Positions 19,104 to 27,892 of a stretch of DNA of 64,000 bases are shown one piece after another (positions within the stretch are counted from its first letter, which is position 1; every line of letters begins with the position of its first letter). The translations under genes and the position numbers were made by a program. The stretch comes from Rhodoligotrophos sp. CJ14. Lineage in GTDB: Bacteria; Pseudomonadota; Alphaproteobacteria; Rhizobiales; Im1. The notes beneath the pieces are model-generated. The model was not told the origin of the DNA, ran no database searches, and saw nothing but the letters and a program-made list of their open reading frames with translations. Location: NCBI RefSeq assembly GCF_038811545.1, contig NZ_CP133319.1, positions 744,001 to 808,000 of the forward strand, read 5' to 3'.

Positions 19104-20871
19104 ACGCAAGACAGCGCGGGTCGGCGGACGGGACGGTAAGGCCCTCACGGTCGGCTATATCCGCGCAGGTCATGGCGAGCCGCTTGTTCTGATCCATGGC
19201 GTCGGCATGAATGCCGCGGTATGGCAGCCTCAGATCGAGCGGCTGGCTGATGAGTTCGACGTGATCGCCGTGGACATGCTGGGCCACGGCGCATCCTCTC
19301 TGCCGCCCGATCCCGCAAGCCTCAGCGATTTTGCTGCTCCCATCCTTGCCCTACTCGATCATCTCGGCATCGAACGCGCAAACCTCATTGGCCATTCGAT
19401 GGGAGCGCTGGTTGCCCAGGAGCTGGCCTTGACCGCCCCGGAGCGGGTAAACCGCCTCATCTCCCTGAACGCGGTCTTTCGCAGATCACCCGAGCAGGCC
19501 AAAGCCGTGCTCGCCCGGGCTGAGGGTGCCGCACCGGCCCAGGACCCGGACGCGCTTGCCGCCACCCTCAGCCGCTGGTTTGGCAACCCGGTGCCACTGC
19601 CGCTCGTTGAATCGGCAGCCCTTGCGGGACGCGCCCTCAGAGAGGTCGACCCAGAGGGTTATTTGAGGACCTACAGGCTGTTTGCGCGGGCAGACGGCGC
19701 CCATGGGGAGCGCTTGTGCGAGCTTGCCATGCCGGCCCTGTTCATGACCGGCCAGCATGATCCCAACTCGACGCCCGCAATGTCAGCGGCCATGGCGCGT
19801 CTTGCTCCGCAAGGCCGTTGCGTGATCATTTCCGGTGAGAGACATATGATGACCATGACCGCGCCCGACCGGGTGACCGCTGAAATCAAGGCTTTCCTGA
19901 GGGATAAAGCTTCTGCGGCACCTCGGCCGTTGACCCCCTCGACCGAGGGGCATGAGCCACTCGATTATCGCCGCGCGCTTGGCACCTTCCTCACCGGCGT
20001 GACCATCGTCACCACGATCGATGACAGCGGCACGCCGCGCGGCTTCACCGCCAATTCTTTCACTTCCGTATCGCTCGATCCGCCGCTCGTGCTCGTCTGC
20101 ATCGGCAGGCAGGCCACCACCTATCCCGTGTTCACCACGGCCAAAAGCTTCGCGATCAACGTGCTGGCAGAACATCAGAAGCCGATCTCCAGCGTCTTCG
20201 CGTCCAAGGTCGCCGACAAGTTTGCCGATGTGGATTGGCGTCCGGGGGTGACCGGCAGCCCTTTGATCGAGGCGGCGGTCGCTGCCTTCGACTGTGATAT
20301 GGAACAGCGAATCGAGGCCGGTGATCATATGATCCTGATCGGCCGGGTTCGTGGCTTCACCCATACCTCGGCCCAGCCGCTGGGCTATTGCCGCGGCGGC
20401 TATGTCTCCTTGGGGCTCAGCCAGGAAGCGCTGGCCGATACATCGGCCGATATGGTTGTGGGGGCCATTCTCGAGGATGATGGGCGGGTTCTGTTCTTCA
20501 AAACGGACTCTGGTGATTACGTGCTCCCCTCAGGTCGCGGCCTTGGCAGCGCCAGTGATCCACAGAGCCTGCATGGGCGTCTTGCGGCCAGGGGAATCGA
20601 TGCGGAGCTCGGCTTCCTCTTCGCGGTTTGGGATGAAGCAGGCCCCGCCCCGCGGGCGCATGTCTATTATCGCGGCACACTCAACGGGGCCCCGCGCCAG
20701 GGACATCTCATACCGCTCGATGACATCGCCACCTTGCCGATTGTCGAGCGGCCGGTACGGGCCATGCTTGCGCGCTACGTTCGCGAGCGGGAACAGGATA
20801 CCTTCGGCATCTATGCAGGCAGCGCCATTGCTGGTCAGGTCCGCCGACTGGTAGAGCCGACCTCGTCATAA
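19096..20871 (+). CDS. Fusion: alpha/beta hydrolase - flavin reductase - Nudix-like
   Basis: The 591-residue product joins three modules. Residues 1-270 are an alpha/beta hydrolase with nucleophile Ser101 in GHSMG and a C-terminal GERHMM histidine. Residues 289-440 are an FMN-binding split-barrel flavin reductase, from ALGTFLTGVTIVTT to YCRGGYVSLG. Residues 450-570 look like a Nudix fold (VVGAILEDDGRVLFF), but the Nudix box acidic residues are missing. GTG 19087 is an alternative start. The gene overlaps the stop of the DUF1185 gene. Flavin reductases normally feed FMNH2 to a monooxygenase, yet none is encoded nearby. Confidence 0.85.
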   Translation: MDERKTARVGGRDGKALTVGYIRAGHGEPLVLIHGVGMNAAVWQPQIERLADEFDVIAVDMLGHGASSLPPDPASLSDFAAPILALLDHLGIERANLIGHSMGALVAQELALTAPERVNRLISLNAVFRRSPEQAKAVLARAEGAAPAQDPDALAATLSRWFGNPVPLPLVESAALAGRALREVDPEGYLRTYRLFARADGAHGERLCELAMPALFMTGQHDPNSTPAMSAAMARLAPQGRCVIISGERHMMTMTAPDRVTAEIKAFLRDKASAAPRPLTPSTEGHEPLDYRRALGTFLTGVTIVTTIDDSGTPRGFTANSFTSVSLDPPLVLVCIGRQATTYPVFTTAKSFAINVLAEHQKPISSVFASKVADKFADVDWRPGVTGSPLIEAAVAAFDCDMEQRIEAGDHMILIGRVRGFTHTSAQPLGYCRGGYVSLGLSQEALADTSADMVVGAILEDDGRVLFFKTDSGDYVLPSGRGLGSASDPQSLHGRLAARGIDAELGFLFAVWDEAGPAPRAHVYYRGTLNGAPRQGHLIPLDDIATLPIVERPVRAMLARYVREREQDTFGIYAGSAIAGQVRRLVEPTSS

Positions 20872-20922
20872 CCCTGCGGATCGGCTCATTGAGCCGGCGC
20901 TGAGGCGCAGGTGGCCAGAGCG

Positions 20923-21270
20923 TCAGCTCAGGGCCTCCGCATAAAGCTCGGGTTTGAAACCAACCAGCAGCTTGGTCCCGATATCGAGCACCGGCCGCTT
21001 GATCAGCGAAGGCTGCTCGAGCATTAACCTGATCGCCTTTTCCCGGTCGAGATCAGCTTTCGCCTCATCAGGCAGCTTGCGAAAGGTGGTGCCTGCGCGA
21101 TTCACCAGCATCTCCCACCCGACCGCATCGCTCCAGCCCTCGAGCCGGGCGCGGTCGATGCCGGCCTTCTTATAGTCGTGAAAGCCGTAAGCAATGCCGT
21201 GGCCATCGAGCCAGGCCATCGCCTTCTTCATGGTCTCACAATTCTTGATTCCATAGATGGTGATACTCAA
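20923..21270 (-). CDS. ArsC/YffB-like thioredoxin-fold protein
   Basis: This 115-residue arsenate-reductase-family protein begins with TIYGIKNCETMKKA, so a single Cys stands where ArsC has its catalytic cysteine. It ends with the conserved LIKRPVLD and VGFKPELY segments. YffB-type members are glutathione-dependent or of unknown function rather than proven arsenate reductases. The start is TTG 21270 with AGAAGGG eight bases upstream, giving the normal length. No arsenic resistance genes are nearby. Confidence 0.85.
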   Translation of the reverse strand: MSITIYGIKNCETMKKAMAWLDGHGIAYGFHDYKKAGIDRARLEGWSDAVGWEMLVNRAGTTFRKLPDEAKADLDREKAIRLMLEQPSLIKRPVLDIGTKLLVGFKPELYAEALS

Positions 21271-21377
21271 GCCTTGCGCCCTTCTGCCGATCGAACTGAC
21301 CAAGGCAAAATAGCTGCAGCATCAGAGGCGGCGCAACCGCCTGCCGCGCAGATCCTCTCTACCGGGACAGCCGAGCG

Positions 21378-22286
21378 CTAGCGCGAAGCCACGAGATCGG
21401 GACTCTTCTGCGCCATCGCTATTCGCTGAGCGAGCGCTGCCGCATCGAATGGCGCACGCACCTTCGCGTCATTGTCGAAATAGACGAAGACGTCGCGGCC
21501 CGTGCGTCGGGGTTTGGTGGGCGGCAGCACCCGGTTCGCATCCTGCGGCTCCTCGCCCTCGGCCCAGCTGAGCACCCGCTCAGCCCACCGGTCCAACGCC
21601 TCCGCCCCATAGCCGCTGGCATAGAGCTCCTCCGAGCCATGCAGCCGGCAATAGACGAAATCCGCCGTCAGATCCATCAGGAGCGGCCAATCCACCGTAT
21701 CGGCGCAGACGAGCGCCACTCCATGGCGGCGGAGCAGGGCTATGAACTTTGGACTGCGAAAGCTGTCATGCCGAATCTCGATCGCATGGCGCACAGGGCG
21801 CCGCCGGTCGATTGCGAGCCAGGAACGCCCTTCGACCCGGGCATCATGCCGGCGCGCGAGCGTGAGCGCCTCTTCGCTATCGCGCGGCAGCAATGCCAGG
21901 AAGGACTCGAACAGCCCCTCATCGAAGCGCATCCGTTCCGGAAATTGCCAGAGAATTGGCCCAAGCTTCGGCCCAAGACGCAACATGCCGGAGGCGAGAA
22001 AATTGGCGAGAGGCGCCTCGATATCCCGCAACTTCTTCATATGGGTGATGAACCGCGGGGCTTTGACCGCAAAAACGAAGTCATCCGCGGTCTCGTCGTG
22101 CCAGCGGGCAAAGTTTTCCGGCCGCTGCATTCGATAGAACGTGCCGTTGATCTCGATTGTGGGAAAACGTTCCGCCGCAAAGGCAAGCTCGCGCGAGGCA
22201 GGCAGGCCGCGCGGATAGAAGACGCCGCGCCAGCCCGCATAGGTCCAACCGGAAATGCCGATCCGTATGGTGCCGCGCCTCGCCAT
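21378..22286 (-). CDS. DUF72 domain protein
   Basis: This 302-residue TIM-barrel-like protein of the DUF72 (YecE) family begins TIRIGISGWTYAGWRGVFYP and contains FPTIEINGTFYR and FVYCRLHG. The biochemical function is not known; a nuclease-like role has been suggested for the family. The ATG at 22286 has GAGGAA nine bases upstream and begins the conserved region. The 65-residue in-frame extension overlaps the divergent gene. It is divergent from the dienelactone hydrolase gene. Confidence 0.88.
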   Translation of the reverse strand: MARRGTIRIGISGWTYAGWRGVFYPRGLPASRELAFAAERFPTIEINGTFYRMQRPENFARWHDETADDFVFAVKAPRFITHMKKLRDIEAPLANFLASGMLRLGPKLGPILWQFPERMRFDEGLFESFLALLPRDSEEALTLARRHDARVEGRSWLAIDRRRPVRHAIEIRHDSFRSPKFIALLRRHGVALVCADTVDWPLLMDLTADFVYCRLHGSEELYASGYGAEALDRWAERVLSWAEGEEPQDANRVLPPTKPRRTGRDVFVYFDNDAKVRAPFDAAALAQRIAMAQKSPDLVASR

Positions 22287-22452
22287 GCAATATTCCTCAT
22301 CTGTCCAGACCAACGGCGCGCATGGCCACGCCGTTCCGGAGGACGAGCGCACCGGCCTGCTGCCCGCGCGAGATTTCGGCCCACCGCGCTCTTGCCAGGC
22401 ACGAACGTCTTCGGCTTCACTGATTGCGCCTCGAACCATCAGACAGGGATGA

Positions 22453-23181
22453 ATGATGACGCTGCGCAGCGAGATCCTCACCTACCAGGCGGATGGCCTG
22501 ACCATGGTCAGCCACTATTATGTGGATGGTGGCAGGCCTGACCGCCGGCCGGGCATCCTGGTCTTCCCCGAAGCTTTCGGCCTTGGTGAGCATGCCAAGT
22601 CCCGCGCCCAACGATTGGCCGAGCTCGGGTTTGCGGCACTCGCCTGTGATCTCCATGGGGATGGCCAGCTCTATGAGGATCTCACCGAGGCACGGGGGCT
22701 GATCGCCGATTTGCGCGCCAATCCCCAGAGGACCCGCGCACGGGCCCGTGGCGCGCTCGATGCGCTGACCAGCCGTAGCGAGGTTGATCCGGCAAAGCTT
22801 GCCGCAATCGGCTTCTGCTTCGGCGGCACCATGGCGTTGGAGCTTGGCCGCAGTGGCGCCCCGATTTCCGCGATCGTCGGCTTTCACAGCGGGCTTGCGA
22901 CTGTGGCGCCACAGGATGCGAAAAACATTCGGGCAAAGGTGCTGGTCTGTATCGGCGCGGATGATCCGGGCATTCCCGCCGATCAGCGGGCCGCCTTCGA
23001 GAAGGAGATGCGCGAGGGCGGCGTTGACTGGCGGCTGCACCTCTATGGTGGCGTGGTGCACAGCTTCACCAATCAGCAAGCGGACCGTTTGGGAATGCCC
23101 GATTTCGCCCGCTATGACGCAGGCGCAGATGCCCGCTCCTGGGCTGAAATGCGGGCCCTGTTTGACGAGGTGTTCGGCTAG
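22453..23181 (+). CDS. Dienelactone hydrolase family protein
   Basis: This 242-residue alpha/beta hydrolase has the cysteine nucleophile in GFCFGG, an Asp in GADDPG and a His in GGVVHSF, the Cys-Asp-His triad of dienelactone hydrolases. Such enzymes open lactones in chlorocatechol or other aromatic degradation, but many relatives have broader ester or lactone specificity. A GTG or ATG start one codon away is possible. No chlorocatechol genes are nearby, so the substrate stays open. Confidence 0.88.
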   Translation: MMTLRSEILTYQADGLTMVSHYYVDGGRPDRRPGILVFPEAFGLGEHAKSRAQRLAELGFAALACDLHGDGQLYEDLTEARGLIADLRANPQRTRARARGALDALTSRSEVDPAKLAAIGFCFGGTMALELGRSGAPISAIVGFHSGLATVAPQDAKNIRAKVLVCIGADDPGIPADQRAAFEKEMREGGVDWRLHLYGGVVHSFTNQQADRLGMPDFARYDAGADARSWAEMRALFDEVFG

Positions 23182-23239
23182 GGGCTGCGATCGAGAGAAG
23201 CGCGCTCAAGCAATCAGGGCAGAGGTGGTAGCATTGGGG

Positions 23240-23551
23240 TCAGCCCTGCTGCCGGTCCGCCCGGATCGGCTCCCACACGGAGATCTCGCGCGGCCCGTTG
23301 AGCAATTCGGGCAAAGCGGCATGCCAGGCCTCCCTATAGGGACGATTGATCTGGTTGGTCATCACATCGTCGTGGCTCTCCCAGGTCTCATACAGCATGA
23401 AGCGGCTCTCCGATTGAGGATCCCTGTGCAGAATCGCCTCCCGGAAGGTCGTTTCATTCCGCATGGCATCGAGCACGCCGGAGAGCAGCCTATGAAATTC
23501 CTCGCGCCGCTCCGGCTTGACGTCAAAGACGATGAGATAGGTCACCGACAT
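23240..23551 (-). CDS. Antibiotic biosynthesis monooxygenase (ABM/YgiN-like) domain protein
   Basis: This 103-residue single ABM-domain protein has a dimeric alpha+beta barrel. It shows the family features VFDVKPERREEF, RDPQSESRFMLYETWESHDD and a C-terminal hydrophobic tail. Known relatives include the quinol monooxygenase YgiN and various small oxygenases that need no cofactor. The gene stands alone between the dienelactone hydrolase and a GntR regulator, on the minus strand. Confidence 0.85.
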   Translation of the reverse strand: MSVTYLIVFDVKPERREEFHRLLSGVLDAMRNETTFREAILHRDPQSESRFMLYETWESHDDVMTNQINRPYREAWHAALPELLNGPREISVWEPIRADRQQG

Positions 23552-23685
23552 GGGGCCAGGTCCTCGATTGCTGTTGTGATGGGCCCCTGCCCCGCCAGTC
23601 CGGGCAAGGTCGTCTCACGCAATTGCCGAAGGTTCATCGTCTGATCGGGTTTGACGCAGGCTGTCAAGCGGCAGGCTGGTTCCGC

Positions 23686-24396
23686 CTAGTCGGCTTTGCG
23701 CCTGAAGGCCGTATCGGGAAGCTGCGTTACCCATTCATGCGAGCGGCGGAGATGCCGACGCATCGCCTGTTCCGCAGCCTCCGGATCACCGGCGAGTATG
23801 GCCTCGGCCACGCGGACATGATCCTCATGCGAGACCGCCGCATTGGCGGGCAGCATGGCACTGCCGATCTGATACATCATGATGGGCAGCTGCAGATTGC
23901 TGATGAGCTCGCAGAGCTGCTCATTGCCGCTGATCGAGACGATCGTGCCGTGATAGAGCCGGTTCTGGTGGATGAAGACATGCCAGGGCAATGGTTCATC
24001 TCGCGGCCGCACCTTCTCCCAAACCTCGCTGAAGATCCGGCGATTATCACCCATATCGATATGCTCAGCGGCAAGGCGCGCCGCCAAGCCTTCGAGATTT
24101 TCACGGATCTGGAAAAGATTCTTCACTTGCTTCCGGCTCAGCTGCCGGATGGTCGCCCCGCGATTGGGTGTGAGCTCGACCAGCCCGTCCGCGGCCAGCC
24201 GACGAAACGCCTCGCGAATGGGCCCGCGGCTTATCCCTAGATCCTCTGAGAGATCCCGCGCGATCAGGCGCTGTCCGGCGACGAAGCGACCTTCAATGAT
24301 TCGTTGCCGGATCTGGGCAACGACGAACTCGACGGTTTCACCGCGCTTCTGATCAGCGGGCTCATCGTCCCGAACCATGCCGATATCGAGTGTCAT
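23686..24396 (-). CDS. GntR family regulator, FCD subfamily
   Basis: This 236-residue regulator has an N-terminal winged helix (about residues 20-90, with LSEDLGISRGPIREAFRRL as recognition region). The C-terminal FCD helical ligand domain has a conserved acidic/His metal set, including HEDHVRVAEAI. It is divergent from the SDR/ABC operon beginning at 24701, and a promoter plus an 18-bp palindrome lies between them. It is the natural candidate to repress that operon until an organic-acid-type ligand binds (inference). Confidence 0.92.
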   Translation of the reverse strand: MTLDIGMVRDDEPADQKRGETVEFVVAQIRQRIIEGRFVAGQRLIARDLSEDLGISRGPIREAFRRLAADGLVELTPNRGATIRQLSRKQVKNLFQIRENLEGLAARLAAEHIDMGDNRRIFSEVWEKVRPRDEPLPWHVFIHQNRLYHGTIVSISGNEQLCELISNLQLPIMMYQIGSAMLPANAAVSHEDHVRVAEAILAGDPEAAEQAMRRHLRRSHEWVTQLPDTAFRRKAD

Positions 24397-24423
24397 GGGC
24401 GAGTGTCTAGCATCTCAAGCCGG

Positions 24424-24482
24424 TTGACGGGAATAGGATTGCACTCTTACTATCATACAAAATTGCCTCCAATATTGGAGGC
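24424..24482 (+). promoter_or_regulatory. Promoter and 18-bp palindrome upstream of the triple-SDR operon
   Basis: TTGACG (24424-24429) and TACTAT (24448-24453) are 18 nt apart and point to the operon. A perfect palindrome, GCCTCCAATATTGGAGGC (24465-24482), follows at about the expected transcription start. It may be the GntR operator or a 5' hairpin. The remaining gap to 24700 has no convincing gene. Confidence 0.55.
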
Positions 24483-24700
24483 TCTCATTCCTGGGGAGGA
24501 ATGACATGCGTGCGCCCGATCGTCCGCGCCAAGCTGGCGCCAGCCTATGCCACGGCCCTTGCCGGGCTTCGCAACCGAGTGCGACGCGCGCTGCCCGCCT
24601 CCCGCTCTTCGACTGATTTGCTCCACCACAGATTGCTGCGGTCTGCAGAAGCTCGGCCGTCCGCGGTTCCAGTACTTGAGCGAGCGAGGGGATTTGGAGA

Positions 24701-25495
24701 ATGGATCTCGGCATTAGGGACAGAGTGGCGATCGTGACCGGCGGCAGCCGTGGGATCGGCTATGAGACGGCAAAGGAGTTTCTGAAAGCCGGTGTGAAGG
24801 TCATGACCTGCTCTCGCAATGGCGATGAGGCAGCTTCGGCCTGCAAGGCCCTCGCGGCTGAGACCGGAGGCGACATTCGATCGCTTCAGGCCGATATGAC
24901 GAATGCTGATGACAGCAGGCGCATCGTCAAGGAGACAGTCTCGGCCTTCGGCACCGTGGACATTCTCGTGAACAATGCCGGCACAATGTATTCGGGCCGG
25001 TTCGACGAGATGACCGAGGAAGGGCTCCATACCCAGCTCGAGACCAAGCTCTTCGGCTGGATGCGAATGATCCGTGAGGTTTTCCCGATCATGCGCGAGA
25101 AGCGTTGGGGCCGCATCGTCAGCATGATCGGTGGCGCGGGCAAGGAGCCCGACCCCTATATGTTCGGCTCAGGCATGACCAACAGCGCCCTGCTGAACAT
25201 GACGAAATCGCTGTCGACCGAGTTCGGGCCCTACAACGTGCTGGTCAATGCTGTCTGCCCCGGCTGGGTCGCGACGGATCTGTGGAAGCGGAACGCCGCC
25301 GGCCTGCAGAAGGAGCTCGGGGCATCCAGCGAGGAAGAGGCCCGCAAGCTCGCCACCCGCAAGAATGCGCTTGGCCGCTTCGGCCGGCCGGAAGAGCTGG
25401 CCGGCGCTATCGCTTTCCTGTGCTCGGAACGGGCAAGCTACATCACCGGCATCTCGCTCAACACGGATGGCGGCCGTCTCAAGGGACTGTGGTGA
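24701..25495 (+). CDS. Atypical SDR family protein 1 of 3 (tetrad lost)
   Basis: The 264-residue protein keeps the SDR cofactor motif TGGSRGIG (13-20) and NNAG (91-94). The catalytic Asn, Ser, Tyr and Lys positions are instead Lys116, Gly144, Ser157 and Asn161. The same replacements recur in the next two genes, so they are a family trait and not decay. I recall an SDR subgroup described as beta-ketoacyl-reductase-like without a perfect tetrad. It is the first gene of an operon with two paralogues and an ABC transporter. Function is unknown; it may bind NAD(P) for a different reaction. Confidence 0.88.
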   Translation: MDLGIRDRVAIVTGGSRGIGYETAKEFLKAGVKVMTCSRNGDEAASACKALAAETGGDIRSLQADMTNADDSRRIVKETVSAFGTVDILVNNAGTMYSGRFDEMTEEGLHTQLETKLFGWMRMIREVFPIMREKRWGRIVSMIGGAGKEPDPYMFGSGMTNSALLNMTKSLSTEFGPYNVLVNAVCPGWVATDLWKRNAAGLQKELGASSEEEARKLATRKNALGRFGRPEELAGAIAFLCSERASYITGISLNTDGGRLKGLW

Positions 25496-25505
25496 GGCGA
25501 TCAAC

Positions 25506-26294
25506 ATGGATCTAGGGATCCGGGGAAAGGCGGCCCTCGTCACGGGCGGCTCGCGGGGAATAGGCTTTGCCATCGCCAGGCGGCTCCTCGCCGAGGGCGC
25601 GCGGGTTGCGATCTGCGGCCGCGACGAAGCGCGCCTCGCCGAGGCGAAGTCAGCCTTGAGCACCGATGGCGAGGTCATCGCCATTCGATGCGATACGGCT
25701 GATGCCGAGCAACGCGCCGCCTTCGTTTCGCGCTCAGCAAGCGAATTCGGCCGCATCGACATCCTCGTGAACAATGCCGGCACGCATGTGCGTGGGTCTC
25801 TGGACAGCATGCGTGAGGAAGACCTGCAACGGCAGCTCAACGATAAGCTGTTCGGTTTTCTCGGGATGATCCGCGAGGTGCTGCCCCATATGCGGCACGC
25901 GGGTGATGGCCGGATCGTCAATATCATAGGCCAGGCGACCCGGCATCCCCATCCCGACCGCATGCCCTCCGGCATTGCCAATGCCGCCGCCCAGGCGATG
26001 ACCAAATCCGTGGCCGATGCGGTGGCGCGCGACAATATCCGGGTGAACTCCGTTTGCCCGCAATATGTCGAGACCGACATCATCACCGCGACGCTCGCGA
26101 AGGAAATGCGCGAGCGCAATATCGACCGGGCGACCGCCGCCTCAGGCTTCACCCGCGCCAATGTCCTGGGCCGGCTCGGCCAGCCCGAGGAGATTGCCGA
26201 TCTCGTCGCCTTCATCGTCTCCGACCGGGCGAATTTCGTCACCGGCAGCTCGGTGTCCATCGATGGCGGCTATAACCGCTATGTGTTCGGGTGA
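25506..26294 (+). CDS. Atypical SDR family protein 2 of 3 (tetrad lost)
   Basis: This 262-residue paralogue of the preceding gene starts 10 nt after its stop. The TGGSRGIG cofactor motif and VNNAG are intact. The tetrad positions are Lys114 (DKLFG), Gly142 (IIGQA), Ser155 and Asn159 (SGIAN). Unlike copy 1 there is no tyrosine just before the altered motif. Both ends of the chain match classical SDRs, including VNSVCP and FVTGSSVSIDGG, so the cofactor fold should be normal. The first residues MDLGIR are nearly identical in all three copies. Confidence 0.88.
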   Translation: MDLGIRGKAALVTGGSRGIGFAIARRLLAEGARVAICGRDEARLAEAKSALSTDGEVIAIRCDTADAEQRAAFVSRSASEFGRIDILVNNAGTHVRGSLDSMREEDLQRQLNDKLFGFLGMIREVLPHMRHAGDGRIVNIIGQATRHPHPDRMPSGIANAAAQAMTKSVADAVARDNIRVNSVCPQYVETDIITATLAKEMRERNIDRATAASGFTRANVLGRLGQPEEIADLVAFIVSDRANFVTGSSVSIDGGYNRYVFG

Positions 26295-26304
26295 AAGGAA
26301 GCCC

Positions 26305-27090
26305 ATGGATCTCGGCCTCAAGGATAAGATCGCCATCGTCACCGGCGCGACCAGCGGCATTGGCCTTGCGATCGCGCGCCGGCTCATCGAGGAGGGCGCG
26401 CGCGTCGTCATCTGTGGACGCGAGCAGAGCAAGCTCGACCAGGCTCTGCGCGAATTGTCGGCCCTCGGCGACGTGACTGGCACGCTCGCTCATGTCGATG
26501 AGCCCGCCGATGTCGCTCGCATCATCGAGACGGCGGTCTCGGCCTATTCCGGCCTCGATATCGTCATCAGCAATGCCGGGACGCATCTGAGGGGCCGCCT
26601 GGCTGAGGTTTCGACCGATCAAGTCGCCGCACATTTCCGCACAAAAGTGCTGGGGCCATGGGAGCTTGCCCGCCATGCTGCCCCCCATATGCGCGCCCGA
26701 GGCGGCGGTCGTTTCATTATGGTGATCGGTCAGGCCGGCAAGGTCCCTGGTCGCCAGGTGCTGGGATCGGCCGTGGTCAATGCCGCGCAGCATGCCTTCG
26801 TAAAATCGCTCGCCGATGATCTCGGCCGCTTTGGCATCCTCGTCAACGCGGTCTGCCCGAGCCGGATCGAAAGCCCGCTGACGGCGGATCTCGTCATCGA
26901 CGAGGAACAATATCTGGGCCGAAGTCTCGAACAGCAGCAGAGCGGCTGGGGCGCCACCGTGCCCTTGGGCCGTTGGGGCAAGCCGGAAGATATCGCGGAT
27001 GCGGTCGCCTTCATGGCCTCCGAGCGCGCCGGCTATATCTGCGGGGCGAATATCGATGTGGATGGCGGCCATCAGCGGATGATCTTCTAG
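26305..27090 (+). CDS. Atypical SDR family protein 3 of 3 (tetrad lost)
   Basis: This third paralogue, 261 residues, again starts 10 nt after the previous stop, with GAAAGGAA as ribosome site. The cofactor motif TGATSGIG is present, but the second NAG motif is ISNAG. The tetrad positions are Lys114 (TKVLG), Gly142 (VIGQA), Ser155 and Asn159 (SAVVN). It is more diverged than copies 1 and 2 from each other, so the duplication is old or the copies have different substrates. It may form hetero-oligomers with its neighbours, as SDRs are usually tetramers (inference). Confidence 0.88.
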   Translation: MDLGLKDKIAIVTGATSGIGLAIARRLIEEGARVVICGREQSKLDQALRELSALGDVTGTLAHVDEPADVARIIETAVSAYSGLDIVISNAGTHLRGRLAEVSTDQVAAHFRTKVLGPWELARHAAPHMRARGGGRFIMVIGQAGKVPGRQVLGSAVVNAAQHAFVKSLADDLGRFGILVNAVCPSRIESPLTADLVIDEEQYLGRSLEQQQSGWGATVPLGRWGKPEDIADAVAFMASERAGYICGANIDVDGGHQRMIF

Positions 27091-27121
27091 CGTCAGTAAC
27101 CAGGAAGGGGTGAACTCCGAA

Positions 27122-27892
27122 ATGATCGCTCTCGAATCCATCGGCAAGACCTTTCGCAAGGGCGGCACCGAGGTCCGGGCGGTCGACGGTGTCACTCTGA
27201 CGATCGAGCCTCGGTCCATCGTCGCCCTGATTGGACCTTCCGGCTGCGGCAAGTCCACATTGCTGAACATGATTGCCGGACTTTACCCGCCCACCTCGGG
27301 CAGGGTGATGTATGACGGACGCCGGGTCACGTCTGCCAATACCCATGTCGGCTATATGACCCAGAAGGACAACCTCCTCCCCTGGCGGACCGTCCTCGAC
27401 AATGTCGCCATGCCGCTCGAGCTTGCCGGCTGGCCGGCCGCCAAGCGCCGTGACGCCGCGCGGGCGATGATCCGTCATGTGGGCCTGGAGGGCTTCGAGG
27501 ACAAATATTCAAGCGAGCTGTCCGGCGGCATGCGCAAGCGCGCCTGCCTCGCCCGCATGCTGCTCTATGAGCCCCAGGCGCTTCTTCTGGATGAACCCTT
27601 CGCAGCGCTCGATGCCCAGCTGCGCATCGCCATGCACGATCTTCTGCTGCGGCTTTGGGCCGAGAACAAGCAGACCATCGTTTTGGTCACCCATGATCTG
27701 GTCGAGGCGATCACCTTGGCGGACAGAGTTATTGCCTTCACCCGCCGCCCGGCGCGAGTCTCTTTTGAGCAAGAGGTCGATCTGCCAAGGCCGCGCGATG
27801 TGCAGCAGGTGCGCTTCACGTCCCATTTCCAGGAGATCTACAACACGATTTGGGACCGTCTCCGCCAGGAATATGAGGAAGCAAAACAGTGA
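27122..27892 (+). CDS. ABC transporter ATP-binding protein, NitT/TauT type
   Basis: This 256-residue importer ATPase of the nitrate/sulfonate/taurine group has Walker A GPSGCGKST, the Q-loop in MTQKDNLLPW, signature LSGGMRKRA and Walker B LLLDEPFAALD. The ATG at 27122 is chosen with GGAAGGGG upstream; GTG 27110 is possible but overlaps that site. Its stop overlaps the permease start by four bases. It energises the permease and periplasmic protein encoded next. Confidence 0.93.
   Translation: MIALESIGKTFRKGGTEVRAVDGVTLTIEPRSIVALIGPSGCGKSTLLNMIAGLYPPTSGRVMYDGRRVTSANTHVGYMTQKDNLLPWRTVLDNVAMPLELAGWPAAKRRDAARAMIRHVGLEGFEDKYSSELSGGMRKRACLARMLLYEPQALLLDEPFAALDAQLRIAMHDLLLRLWAENKQTIVLVTHDLVEAITLADRVIAFTRRPARVSFEQEVDLPRPRDVQQVRFTSHFQEIYNTIWDRLRQEYEEAKQ

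Noticed and set aside
24505-24615. Possible 36-residue leader ORF with GGGGAGGA just upstream of the triple-SDR operon
   Set aside because: The ribosome site is good, but the sequence has no protein character (rich in Arg, Ala and Pro, frame shared with shadows), so I kept it out of the gene list.
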